Source: Burkholderia multivorans ATCC BAA-247 (lineage in GTDB: Bacteria; Pseudomonadota; Gammaproteobacteria; Burkholderiales; Burkholderiaceae). Taken from it: 64,000 bases of DNA. Every line of letters starts with the position of its first letter. Position 1 is the stretch's first letter. The position numbers and the translations under genes are program-made. Below are positions 52,927 to 62,418 of the stretch, one piece after another. The notes under the pieces are model-generated. The model saw nothing but the letters and a program-made list of their open reading frames with translations, did not search any database and was not told the DNA's origin. Where the stretch lies: NCBI RefSeq assembly GCF_000959525.1, contig NZ_CP009831.1, positions 930,001 to 994,000 on the forward strand, in the 5' to 3' direction.

Positions 52927-53757
52927 TCAGGCCGCGAGCGGCGCGCCGAGGAAGTCGCCGAAGGCCGCGTAGAAGCCGCGTGCGTTGTCCCACGGAATCA
53001 TGTGGCCGGCATCGGGCACGCGCACGTGCCGCATCGACGGCGTCGCGCGCTGCAGTTCGGCGACGTCGTCGTCGCGTACCACGTCGCCGCGCTCGGCCGT
53101 GATCAGCAGCGACGGCACCGCGAGCTGCGCGGCGTCCGCGTGGAAGTCGTCGGTGTGAAAGCCCTCGTACGAGGCGCGCACCGCGCGCTCGTCGCAGGTA
53201 TGCAGCCACTCGGCACGCAGCTGCCGCTCCGCGTCGGTCCAGGTCGGGCAGAACGCGCGCATCCCTTCGGCGTCGGTGCCCGCACGTGCGAGCGCGATCG
53301 AATCGATGTACCACGGCAGCTTGCCCGGATACTCGCGGCGGCCGGGGCCCGACACGGGCGGATCGACGAGCACGACCGATTCGAGCCCGCGGATGCCGCG
53401 CCGCGCGGCGCGTGCGGCGATGCGCGCGCCCATCGAATGACCGACGAGGCTCGTGCGCGACAGGCCGAGCGCGGCGACCAGCGCTACGACGTCGTCGGCC
53501 TGCGCATCGAGGCTGTAGTCGAGCGTGGGCGACGCGTCGGAGAGCCCGCGGCCGCGCACGTCGAGCACGTACGTATCGAATGCGGCGCCGAACGCTTCGC
53601 CGACGAACCCCCATGTGATCGCAGGGCTCGTGATGCCGGGAATCAGCACGATCGCCGCACGCGTCGCGCGCGCGCCGGTTGCGCCGCCGTAGCGCAGGTA
53701 GTGCTGGCGGATGCCGTTGGCGCGCACGTTCGCGCCGTACAGGAAAGTCGAGGACAT
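52927..53757 (-). CDS. nicD: N-formylmaleamate deformylase NicD
   Basis: 276 residues of the alpha/beta-hydrolase fold. The catalytic triad is Ser108 (GHSMG), Asp132 (VLVDPPV) and His252 (DAGHMIPWD). Each is exactly seven residues beyond the published Pseudomonas NicD triad Ser101-Asp125-His245, so the two proteins align without gaps over the core. It converts N-formylmaleamate to maleamate plus formate. The gene lies between nicE (27-bp gap) and nicX (36 bp). Confidence 0.92.
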   Translation of the reverse strand: MSSTFLYGANVRANGIRQHYLRYGGATGARATRAAIVLIPGITSPAITWGFVGEAFGAAFDTYVLDVRGRGLSDASPTLDYSLDAQADDVVALVAALGLSRTSLVGHSMGARIAARAARRGIRGLESVVLVDPPVSGPGRREYPGKLPWYIDSIALARAGTDAEGMRAFCPTWTDAERQLRAEWLHTCDERAVRASYEGFHTDDFHADAAQLAVPSLLITAERGDVVRDDDVAELQRATPSMRHVRVPDAGHMIPWDNARGFYAAFGDFLGAPLAA

Positions 53758-53784
53758 CGCGAAAGCTCCGTCGGAAACGCGCGT

Positions 53785-54537
53785 TCAGTACGCGCCGGAC
53801 AACAGCGCGCCCGCGCCGGGCACGATCGGCTCGAGATCGAGTTCGCGCAGCATCGCGTAGGTCGTCGCGATCGCGGCCGTGATCACCGGCTTGCCGGTCA
53901 TGGCCTCGACTTTCGCGACGGCCGGCAGCGACGGCATCTGCACGCAGGCCGACAGCACGATCGCGTCGGCGTCCTGATACGGGAGCGTCTTGACGATGTC
54001 GGGCAGCCGCGCCGGATCGTGGCGGCCGACCTCGAGGTTGTCGGGGATTTCGAGCGCGCGATAGGCAATCACGTCGTAGCCCTCGTTGCGGATGTAGTCG
54101 ACCACGAGCTCGGTCAGCGGCTTCATGTACGGCGCGACGACGACGATCCGCTTCGCGCCGATCACGCGCAGCGCGTCGACGAGCGCGCCCGCGCTCGTCA
54201 GCACCGGCGCGCGCGCGCCGTTGCCGGCCGTATGTTCGGTCAGGCGCGCCTGCGACACGCGGTGATAGCCGTGCCCCATCGCCATGATCGCGACGAGGCA
54301 GGCGTAGCCGAGCACGTCGACGCGCGCGTCGGACAGCTCGACCGCGCAGCGGTCGGATTCGGCGTCCATCGCCGCCAGCTCTTCCTTGACGACCTTCTTC
54401 ATCCGCATCCGGCTCGAGTGGTACGTGAAGCGCTCGGGCCGGATCGTTTCGCGCAGCCGCAGCATCGCGGGGATTTCCGTTTCCATCGTCGTGTTGGAAC
54501 TCGGCACGATCTGGCCGATGCGATAGGTCTTGCTCAT
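53785..54537 (-). CDS. nicE: Maleate isomerase NicE
   Basis: 250 residues from ATG 54537. The racemase-like fold has the two catalytic cysteines: Cys80 in LGYACLVAIMAMG and Cys198 in IVLSACVQMPSLPAV, 118 residues apart as in characterised maleate isomerases. The N-terminal YRIGQIVPSSNTTMETEIPAML is the standard start. It isomerises maleate to fumarate, feeding the citric acid cycle. It is the first gene of the minus-strand nic operon and its promoter holds a candidate NicR site. Confidence 0.92.
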   Translation of the reverse strand: MSKTYRIGQIVPSSNTTMETEIPAMLRLRETIRPERFTYHSSRMRMKKVVKEELAAMDAESDRCAVELSDARVDVLGYACLVAIMAMGHGYHRVSQARLTEHTAGNGARAPVLTSAGALVDALRVIGAKRIVVVAPYMKPLTELVVDYIRNEGYDVIAYRALEIPDNLEVGRHDPARLPDIVKTLPYQDADAIVLSACVQMPSLPAVAKVEAMTGKPVITAAIATTYAMLRELDLEPIVPGAGALLSGAY

Positions 54538-54605
54538 GACGGGAAGGCTCCGTGTCGGTGAGGGAGGGGCGCTGTGCTGGCGGGCGATCGCGCAGGTTCG
54601 AGCAA

Positions 54606-54634
54606 AGTCTAGTGTGTACATTTGAAAATGACAA
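54606..54634 (-). promoter_or_regulatory. nicE operon promoter with candidate NicR operator in its spacer
   Basis: On the minus strand TTGTCA (54634-54629), a 17-base spacer and TAGACT (54611-54606). The spacer contains the core of TAGTGTGTACA (plus strand 54610-54620), which matches the nicC promoter and importer-upstream motif copies. A repressor bound here would block RNA polymerase directly. Confidence 0.65.
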
Positions 54635-54737
54635 TGGGTCAAAATTCGCCGGTGAGCCTGAAGATCGACGGCATATAAAGAATTTTGGCAAAATATCGGG
54701 GTTTTCCCGAACCTGAAAATGCGCCTCGACAATCCGC

Positions 54738-55994
<1,257 letters not shown>

Positions 55995-56210
55995 CGCATC
56001 GCACGACGATGCGCGGCTTCGCCGCCGGCGCGCGCTGCGCCCGTCGTTCGTGCGACGCCGCGCGCGGTGCCGGTACGCGGCGATTTCGGCGTGTTATACG
56101 TCGATGTCGCGCGCGCCGGCGATCGGCGTCGCCGCGCGCCGGTCTGCGCCGGCCGCCGGCCATGCCTGCCGTCGGCTGACGTTCGCCCGCACCCGCTTCC
56201 GGATCTGCCC

Positions 56211-56714
56211 ATGTCCCATTCCGCTTCCGCGCCGCGGCCGCTCGCGTTTCGCGTCAACGGCGTGCCGCACCGCTTCGACGCCGCCGCCCCCGATACGCCG
56301 CTGCTGCTGGTCCTGCGCAACGATTGCGCGCTGAACGGCCCGAAATACGGCTGCGGACTCGGTCAGTGCGGCGCGTGCACGGTGCTGATCGACGGGCAGC
56401 CGGCGCGCGCCTGCGTGCTGCCGGCGGCGGCCGCATCGGGGCGCGACGTGACGACGCTCGAAGGGCTCGGCTCGCGCGATGCGCCGCATCCGGTCCAGCG
56501 CGCATTCATCGACGAGCAGGCCGCGCAATGCGGCTATTGCCTGAACGGGATGATCATGAGCACGAAGGCGTTGCTCGACCGCAACCCCACGCCGGATGAC
56601 GCGGCGATCCGCGAGGCGCTGCGCTTCAATCTGTGCCGCTGCGGCACGCATCTGGAGATCGTTCGCGCGGTGCATCGCGCGGCACGCTATGTGCGGGGCG
56701 ACGATGCAGCGTGA
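56211..56714 (+). CDS. nicA: [2Fe-2S] small subunit of nicotinate hydroxylase, NicA
   Basis: 167 residues from ATG 56211. The N-terminal plant-ferredoxin cluster has Cys48, Cys53, Cys56 and Cys68 (YGCGLGQCGACTVLIDG); the C-terminal helical cluster has Cys107, Cys110, Cys142 and Cys144 (QCGYC ... LCRCGTH). It relays electrons from the molybdenum site of NicB to the cytochrome. Its stop codon overlaps the start region of the cytochrome gene by 11 bp, so the two are translated together. The frame continues upstream without meaning. Confidence 0.92.
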   Translation: MSHSASAPRPLAFRVNGVPHRFDAAAPDTPLLLVLRNDCALNGPKYGCGLGQCGACTVLIDGQPARACVLPAAAASGRDVTTLEGLGSRDAPHPVQRAFIDEQAAQCGYCLNGMIMSTKALLDRNPTPDDAAIREALRFNLCRCGTHLEIVRAVHRAARYVRGDDAA

Positions 56715-59202
56715 TCCGAACCTGCCGGCACATGCGCGCGCCGCGCACGACGCGCTCGAATCGCGCGATGCGTCGGGCGCCGACGACACGGGCCTGCGCG
56801 CGCATCGTGCGCGCTATGGCTGGCCCGCCGGCGACGCGCGCGATGCCGCGTCGCTCGACATCGAAACGCACACCGCACCCGATGGACGGATGACCGCCTG
56901 GCGTTACCGCGCCCGGCTCGCCGCGACGGCGGGCGATGGCGACGACGCCGGACGCGTCGCGTCGTCCGGCGCATCGTCGCGCGCCGCGCCGCCGGCGGTG
57001 CCGTTCGTGTACCGGCACGCACACACGGCGATCGACATGACGGACGCCGACGCGATCCCGCGTCATGCGCACGTATTCGCGCGCGAGTCGTTCGTCGACG
57101 AACTCGCGGGCACGTTGCGCCGCGATCCGGTCGCGCTGCGCTTGCAGCATCTCGATGCGTCGGCGGATGCGGGCCCGCGCGAGGTCATCCGGATGGTCAG
57201 CGAACGTGCGGCCTGGGGTGCGCAGACCGTGCACGATCGCGGCATGCCGACGCGGCTGACCGGGCGCGGTTTCGCGTTCGACGGCGCGACGGCGAACGCG
57301 CCGACTGCTGCGCTCGCGCCCGCCGACGAGCCGGCGGCTCGGGCCAAAGCGCACGACGCCGCGCACACCGACGAAGCGAGCTGGTCCGCATGGGTCGTGG
57401 ATCTCGACGTCGACCGCGCGACCGGCGATGTCGCCGTGCGCCGCGTCGTGGCCGGGCAGGGCAGCGGCGAGCCGGGCCGGGCGGCGCTCTCCGGCTTGCC
57501 CGCGTGGCAGATCGAGGCGGCGATCTCGCGCGTGATGGGCGCGCCGCTGATCGCGCGCGCGGCGCACGACGAAGCCGAGGCCGGCGCACGCGACTCGGCA
57601 CTCGCGCACGAACTGATCGCGGCCGATGCGAAGCAAGCCCGCGCGCGCCGCGCAGCGTCGCCCGACGATGCACGCCGGATCGAGCATGCGGTCGCACCGG
57701 CAGCGGCAGCGATCGCGAATGCGCTGTACGACGCGACGGGTATGCGGTTTCGCGCGCCGCCGTTCGATCCGATGCGGATACGCGCGGCACTCGCGCGGCC
57801 GTCGCAGGCAGACGTCGCGGACGCGACCGGCGAAGCCAGCCGGCCCGAACGCGACGCCGCGGCGGGCCGCGCGCCGCGTGCCTCCTCGCGCTGGCACCGA
57901 TGGCTCGCGGGCGGCGGCATCGGCGGCGTGGTCGGCGGGCTGGTCGGGCTCGCCTGCGCGATCTTGCCGGGGCCGGCACCGATCGCGCCGATCGCACCGG
58001 GCGGCGCGGACGGCGCGATGTGGAGCGACGCGACGCTCGAACGCGGGCGCCAGATCGCGATCGCCGGCGATTGCGCGGTATGCCACACGGCGCCGGGCGG
58101 CGCGACGAATGCGGGCGGCCTTGCGCTCGACACGCCGTTCGGCACGATCTATACGACGAACATCACGCCGGACCGCGACACGGGCATCGGCGCGTGGTCG
58201 TATCCGGCCTTCGCGCGCGCGATGCGCGACGGCATCTCGCGCGACGGCACGCACCTGTATCCCGCGTTCCCGTACACCGCCTTCGCCAAGCTGAGCGAGC
58301 CCGACATGCTTGCACTCTATGCGTATCTGATGTCGCAGCCGCCGGTGCAGCACGTGCCGCCGAAGACGAAGCTGCGGTTTCCACTCGACCGGCGCCGGCT
58401 CGTCGCGGGCTGGAACTGGCTGTTCCACGACGCGCGTCCGTTCGCGCCGGACCCCGCGCGCTCGGCGCTGTGGAATCGCGGCCGCTATCTCGTCGACGGC
58501 GCCGGGCATTGCGGCGCGTGCCACACGCCGCGCAACGCGCTCGGCGCGGAAAAGGGCGGGTTCGCCTATCTGTCCGGCGGCGAAGCGGAAGGCTGGATCG
58601 CGCCGCCGCTCGTCGCATCGCGCGCCGCGCCGGTGCCGTGGACCGAGGCCGCGCTGTTCGACTATCTGCGCACTGGGTTTTCCGCGCAGCACGGCGTCGC
58701 GGCCGGGCCGATGGCGCCCGTCGTCGCGGGGCTCGCCGCGCTGCCCGAAGCCGACGTGCGCGCGATCGCGCATTACATCGCATCGCTGTCGCCGCCGGTC
58801 GATGCGGCGACGGCCGCCGACGCGGCGGCCCGTCACGCGCGCGGCGCGGAAGCAGTCGCGACGCTCGGCCTCGAAAACGGCCGCCGCGCGTTCGACGCCG
58901 CATGCGCGGTGTGCCATGCCGAATCGGGCGGCGTCGGCCATTTCGGCGTGCGTCCGCTGATGGGGCTGAACACGAGCGTGAGCCAGGCGACGCCCGACAA
59001 CCTGCTGCGCGTGCTCCATCACGGGATCGACCGGCCGGCGACCGACGCGCTCGGCTACATGCCGGGCTTTCGCGATGCGTTCGACGATCGGCAGATGGCC
59101 GAACTCGCCGCGTTCATCCGCGCGCGCTATGCGCCGGGACAACCGGCATGGCGCGATCTCGAGCAGGCGTCTGCGCGGATCCGACGCGAAGCCGTGCACT
59201 GA
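56704..59202 (+). CDS. Triheme cytochrome c subunit of nicotinate hydroxylase with a vestigial molybdopterin domain
   Basis: 832 residues, ATG 56704 inside the end of nicA. Residues 1 to about 385 are a shortened relic of the NicB molybdenum domain: VFARESFVDELAGTLRRDPVALRLQHL, WSAWVVDLDVDRATGDVAVRRVVAGQ and AAIANALYDATGMRFRAPPFDPMRIRAAL each align with blocks of the active subunit at 48625, but the molybdopterin loops and catalytic GExxxGE motif are missing. A membrane span follows (about 400-420), then three heme c sites: CAVCH (457-461), CGACH (603-607) and CAVCH (734-738). This is the layout of the tail of Pseudomonas NicB. The hemes must be exported, so the relic stays cytoplasmic, where it may dock NicA or the molybdenum subunit. 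Confidence 0.85.
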   Translation: MQRDPNLPAHARAAHDALESRDASGADDTGLRAHRARYGWPAGDARDAASLDIETHTAPDGRMTAWRYRARLAATAGDGDDAGRVASSGASSRAAPPAVPFVYRHAHTAIDMTDADAIPRHAHVFARESFVDELAGTLRRDPVALRLQHLDASADAGPREVIRMVSERAAWGAQTVHDRGMPTRLTGRGFAFDGATANAPTAALAPADEPAARAKAHDAAHTDEASWSAWVVDLDVDRATGDVAVRRVVAGQGSGEPGRAALSGLPAWQIEAAISRVMGAPLIARAAHDEAEAGARDSALAHELIAADAKQARARRAASPDDARRIEHAVAPAAAAIANALYDATGMRFRAPPFDPMRIRAALARPSQADVADATGEASRPERDAAAGRAPRASSRWHRWLAGGGIGGVVGGLVGLACAILPGPAPIAPIAPGGADGAMWSDATLERGRQIAIAGDCAVCHTAPGGATNAGGLALDTPFGTIYTTNITPDRDTGIGAWSYPAFARAMRDGISRDGTHLYPAFPYTAFAKLSEPDMLALYAYLMSQPPVQHVPPKTKLRFPLDRRRLVAGWNWLFHDARPFAPDPARSALWNRGRYLVDGAGHCGACHTPRNALGAEKGGFAYLSGGEAEGWIAPPLVASRAAPVPWTEAALFDYLRTGFSAQHGVAAGPMAPVVAGLAALPEADVRAIAHYIASLSPPVDAATAADAAARHARGAEAVATLGLENGRRAFDAACAVCHAESGGVGHFGVRPLMGLNTSVSQATPDNLLRVLHHGIDRPATDALGYMPGFRDAFDDRQMAELAAFIRARYAPGQPAWRDLEQASARIRREAVH

Positions 59203-59424
59203 CGGCGCGATGGCTCGCAGGCCGGCGCTGCGCACGTGCGGTCGGTCGGGCAAAATGACGGGCAATGCGCGACGAAGCGTAAATATTGCGGCGTGAAGCG
59301 CGATCGTTTAACCATTCGAAACAATGTGTTCACGGAAAAGGGCATGATCTCGGGCGATCGAGCAGGCATACTGTCGCCCATGTTGCCGAATGCCGTCGAA
59401 GCGACGCGCGCTTGCCCTTTCCCC

Positions 59425-59757
59425 ATGTCCAGTCCTGCCTCTTTTCGAATCCTGCGCGGGTTGACCGTCGCGGCCGCCGCCAGTGTGCTCGCCGCGTGTT
59501 CGACCGCCTCCGACGTTGCCGCCACGTCGAACCCGAATGTCTTCACCGTGACGACGCGCACGCTCGGCGTGTCGACGTCGTGGGCCGACGCGCATGCGAA
59601 GGCCGTCAGCGAAGCGACGAACTACTGCGAGCAGCGCGGCATGCGCGCGAGCATGAAACAGGAGTCGCTGACCGGCGGCCGCCGCGTCGATGCGCGCTCC
59701 GAGCTGTCGTTCGAGTGCCACCCGACCTTCGAAACGGCGTTGAACCCGCGCGGCTGA
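59425..59757 (+). CDS. Small lipoprotein
   Basis: 110 residues from ATG 59425. The signal (ILRGLTVAAAASVLAAC) ends in a good lipobox with Cys25. The mature domain, FTVTTRTLGVSTSWADAHAKAVSEATNYCEQRGMRASMKQESLTGG, has an alpha-beta pattern seen in small Burkholderia envelope lipoproteins of unknown function, with two further cysteines that may pair. An upstream ATG at 59380 would add a charged stretch before the signal and is less likely. It is unrelated to the nic genes and has its own promoter region. Confidence 0.75.
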   Translation: MSSPASFRILRGLTVAAAASVLAACSTASDVAATSNPNVFTVTTRTLGVSTSWADAHAKAVSEATNYCEQRGMRASMKQESLTGGRRVDARSELSFECHPTFETALNPRG

Positions 59758-59828
59758 GCGGCCGCGCGCCGGCCGCCCGCGGCTAATGCGGCGCGCCGCA
59801 CACGAAGGGCTTTTCCCCGATTCCGACC

Positions 59829-59861
59829 GACCCGCGATGCCGCGAATGCGCATCGCGGGTC
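59829..59861. terminator. Bidirectional terminator-like hairpin
   Basis: GACCCGCGATG and CATCGCGGGTC form an 11-bp stem with an 11-base loop between the convergent lipoprotein and mmsB genes. No T tract, so the efficiency is uncertain. Confidence 0.5.
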
Positions 59862-59880
59862 GACGCACGTCGATCGTCGG

Positions 59881-60771
59881 TCACGTGCCCGGCGGCCCGT
59901 ACAGCTTCACGCACGCCGAGAAGTCGAGCGCCCCGAGCCCTTGCTGGCTCATCGACTGATAGAGCTGTTGCGCGAGCGCGCCCATCCATACCGGCTGCCG
60001 TGCGTGCCGCGCGGCGTCGATCGCGAGTCCGAGATCCTTCAGCATCAGGTTCGTCGCGAAACCGCCTGTGTAGCCGCGCGACGACGGCGCGGCATCGCTG
60101 ACGCCCGGATACGGGTTATACGTGTCCGAGCTCCAGCAGCGTCCGGTCGACGTGTTGATGATGCCCGCGAGCACGGACGGATCGATGCCGAGCGCGACGC
60201 CGAGCGCCATCGCCTCCGACACGCCCATCATCGAAATCCCGAGCAGCAGGTTGTTGCAGAGCTTCGCGATCTGGCCGGTGCCGGTGCCGCCGCAATGGAC
60301 CACATGCTTGCCCATTACGAGCAGCACCGGACGGATCTGCTCGAACAGCGCCGGCTCCGCGCCGACCATGAACGTCAGCGTGCCGGCCTGCGCGCCGCCG
60401 GTGCCGCCCGACACCGGCGCGTCGGCGAGCCGGCAGTCGCGCTGCGCGGCCGCGTCGGCGAGCGTGCGCACGGTGTCGGGGTCGATCGTGCTGCAGTCGA
60501 TCAGCCACGCGCCGCCGCGCGCACCGGCCAGCACGCCGTTCTCGCCCTCGTAGACGCCGCGTACGTGCGCGGCGGCCGGCAGCATCGTGATCACGACCGT
60601 CGCGCGCGCGGCGGCCTCGCGCGGCGAGCGTGCCGCCGTCGCGCCCGCGCGCACCGCGGCGTCGACCGCGTGCGCGTCGAGGTCGAATACCGTCAGCGCG
60701 TGCCCGGCGCGCAGCAGATTGGCGGCCATGGGGCCGCCCATGTTGCCGAGCCCGATGAATGCGATGTCCAT
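59881..60771 (-). CDS. mmsB: 3-hydroxyisobutyrate dehydrogenase MmsB
   Basis: 296 residues from ATG 60771, seven bases after GGAGG. The Rossmann motif GLGNMGGPMAANLL, the substrate loop DAPVSGGTGGAQAGTLTFMVG and the catalytic Lys in GQIAKLCNNLLLGISMMG are those of beta-hydroxyacid dehydrogenases, and the linkage to mmsA identifies it as MmsB. It oxidises 3-hydroxyisobutyrate to methylmalonate semialdehyde with NAD. It is the last gene of a minus-strand run and lies 11 bp after mmsA. Confidence 0.9.
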   Translation of the reverse strand: MDIAFIGLGNMGGPMAANLLRAGHALTVFDLDAHAVDAAVRAGATAARSPREAAARATVVITMLPAAAHVRGVYEGENGVLAGARGGAWLIDCSTIDPDTVRTLADAAAQRDCRLADAPVSGGTGGAQAGTLTFMVGAEPALFEQIRPVLLVMGKHVVHCGGTGTGQIAKLCNNLLLGISMMGVSEAMALGVALGIDPSVLAGIINTSTGRCWSSDTYNPYPGVSDAAPSSRGYTGGFATNLMLKDLGLAIDAARHARQPVWMGALAQQLYQSMSQQGLGALDFSACVKLYGPPGT

Positions 60772-60782
60772 GCGGCCTCCGG

Positions 60783-62309
60783 TCAGCGCAGCGCGATCGT
60801 CGTATTGACGCCGCCGGCCGTCGCCTCGTCGTCGAACCAGCGCGCGGTGACGGTCTTCGTCTGCGTGTAGAACTGCACGACCTGCTTGCCGTACGGGCCG
60901 AGATCGCCGAGCTTCGAGCCGCGCGAACCGGTGAAGCTGAAGTAGGGCACCGGCACCGGAATCGGAATGTTGATGCCGACCTGCCCGATGTCGATCTCGC
61001 TCTGGAACTTGCGTGCGGCCGCGCCGCTCTGCGTGAACAGCCCGACGCCGTTGCCCATCGGATTGCGGTTCACGAGCGCGATCGCATCGTCCAGCGTGTC
61101 GGCTTCGAGCACGACGACGACCGGCCCGAAGATCTCTTCCGTATAGATCGACATGTCGGTCGTCACGCCCGAGAAGATCGTCGGGCCGATGAAGTTGCCG
61201 TGCTCGTAGCCGGGCACCTTCACGCCGCGCCCGTCGAGTTCGAGTGTCGCGCCGGCCTTCACGCCTTCGTCGATCAGCGCCGCGATGCGCGCATGGGCGG
61301 CCTTCGATACGACCGGCCCGACGTCGGTGCCGGGCTCGTGTCCCGCGTTGACCTTCAGCGCCTTCGCCTTCTCGACGAGCTCGGGCAGCCAGTCGCGTGC
61401 CGCGCCGACCAGCACGACGACCGACGTCGCCATGCAGCGCTGGCCGGCCGCGCCGAAGCCGGCGCCGACGAGCGCGTTGATCGTCTGCTCCCGATGCGCA
61501 TCGGGCAGCACGACGGCGTGGTTCTTCGCGCCCATCATCGACTGCACGCGCTTGCCGTGCTGACTGCCGAGGTGGTAGACGTGCGTGCCGACGCGCGTCG
61601 AGCCGACGAACGAAATCGCCTTCACGTCCGGATGCGTGCAGAGACGATCGACCGCGGTCTTGCCGCCATGCACGACGTTCAGCACGCCCGGCGGCACGCC
61701 GGCCTCGAGCGCGAGCTCGACGAGCTGCATCGTCGACAGCGGATCCTGCTCGGACGGCTTCAGCACGAACGTGTTGCCGCAGACGATCGCCATCGGAAAC
61801 ATCCAGAGCGGAATCATCGCGGGGAAGTTGAACGGCGTGATGCCCGCGCAGACGCCGATCGGCTGGCGCAGCGTGTACGTATCGACGCCGCCCGCGACGT
61901 TCTCCGCGAATTCGCCGAGCTGCAGCGTGCCGATCGAACACGCATGCTCGATCACTTCGAGGCCACGGAAAATGTCGCCCTGCGCGTCGGGCAGCGTCTT
62001 GCCCTGTTCGGCGGTCAGCGTCTGCGCGATGGGTTCGAGATGGCGGCGCACGAGATCCTGAAACTTCAGCATGATCCGCACGCGCGTGCCGATCGGCGTC
62101 GTCTTCCAGGTGTGGAACGCGCGCTGCGCGGCGGCGATGGCCGCATCGATCTCGTCGAGCGTCGCGTACGGCACGCGGCCGATCGCCTGCTGCGTGGCGG
62201 GGTTCACGATGTCGCCCCATTCGGTGCTGCGCGAATCGACGAACGAGCCGTCGATCAGCAGCTTGGCGGTGGGCAACGCGAGGGCGGTCTGGGGAACTGC
62301 GGCGTTCAT
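60783..62309 (-). CDS. mmsA: CoA-acylating methylmalonate-semialdehyde dehydrogenase MmsA
   Basis: 508 residues, the usual MmsA length; ATG 62309 after GGAG. The nucleophile Cys is in GAGFGAAGQRCMATSVVVLVG, and the substrate/NAD segments PIGVCAGITPFNFPAMIPLWMFPMAI and KAISFVGSTRVGTHVY are diagnostic of this CoA-dependent aldehyde dehydrogenase. It converts methylmalonate or malonate semialdehyde and CoA to propionyl- or acetyl-CoA plus CO2. It acts right after MmsB in valine catabolism and also in beta-alanine or inositol breakdown. Confidence 0.93.
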   Translation of the reverse strand: MNAAVPQTALALPTAKLLIDGSFVDSRSTEWGDIVNPATQQAIGRVPYATLDEIDAAIAAAQRAFHTWKTTPIGTRVRIMLKFQDLVRRHLEPIAQTLTAEQGKTLPDAQGDIFRGLEVIEHACSIGTLQLGEFAENVAGGVDTYTLRQPIGVCAGITPFNFPAMIPLWMFPMAIVCGNTFVLKPSEQDPLSTMQLVELALEAGVPPGVLNVVHGGKTAVDRLCTHPDVKAISFVGSTRVGTHVYHLGSQHGKRVQSMMGAKNHAVVLPDAHREQTINALVGAGFGAAGQRCMATSVVVLVGAARDWLPELVEKAKALKVNAGHEPGTDVGPVVSKAAHARIAALIDEGVKAGATLELDGRGVKVPGYEHGNFIGPTIFSGVTTDMSIYTEEIFGPVVVVLEADTLDDAIALVNRNPMGNGVGLFTQSGAAARKFQSEIDIGQVGINIPIPVPVPYFSFTGSRGSKLGDLGPYGKQVVQFYTQTKTVTARWFDDEATAGGVNTTIALR

Positions 62310-62418
62310 GGAAGTCTCCGGAAGAACGGGGTGATGAAGAAACAGGGCGGCCGCGTCCGCCGCGCGCAGCGTGGCGCGCGGACGCGGAACGTGGAGGGAA
62401 GCCGGCGCGGCCGGCGTG

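Noticed and set aside
51839-54691. Extension of the nicF frame through nicX, nicD and nicE
   Set aside because: An out-of-frame passage through three well-supported genes; not a fusion protein.
56626-59265. 879-residue minus-strand frame opposite the cytochrome gene
   Set aside because: No motif; the plus-strand product has three CxxCH sites and conserved blocks.
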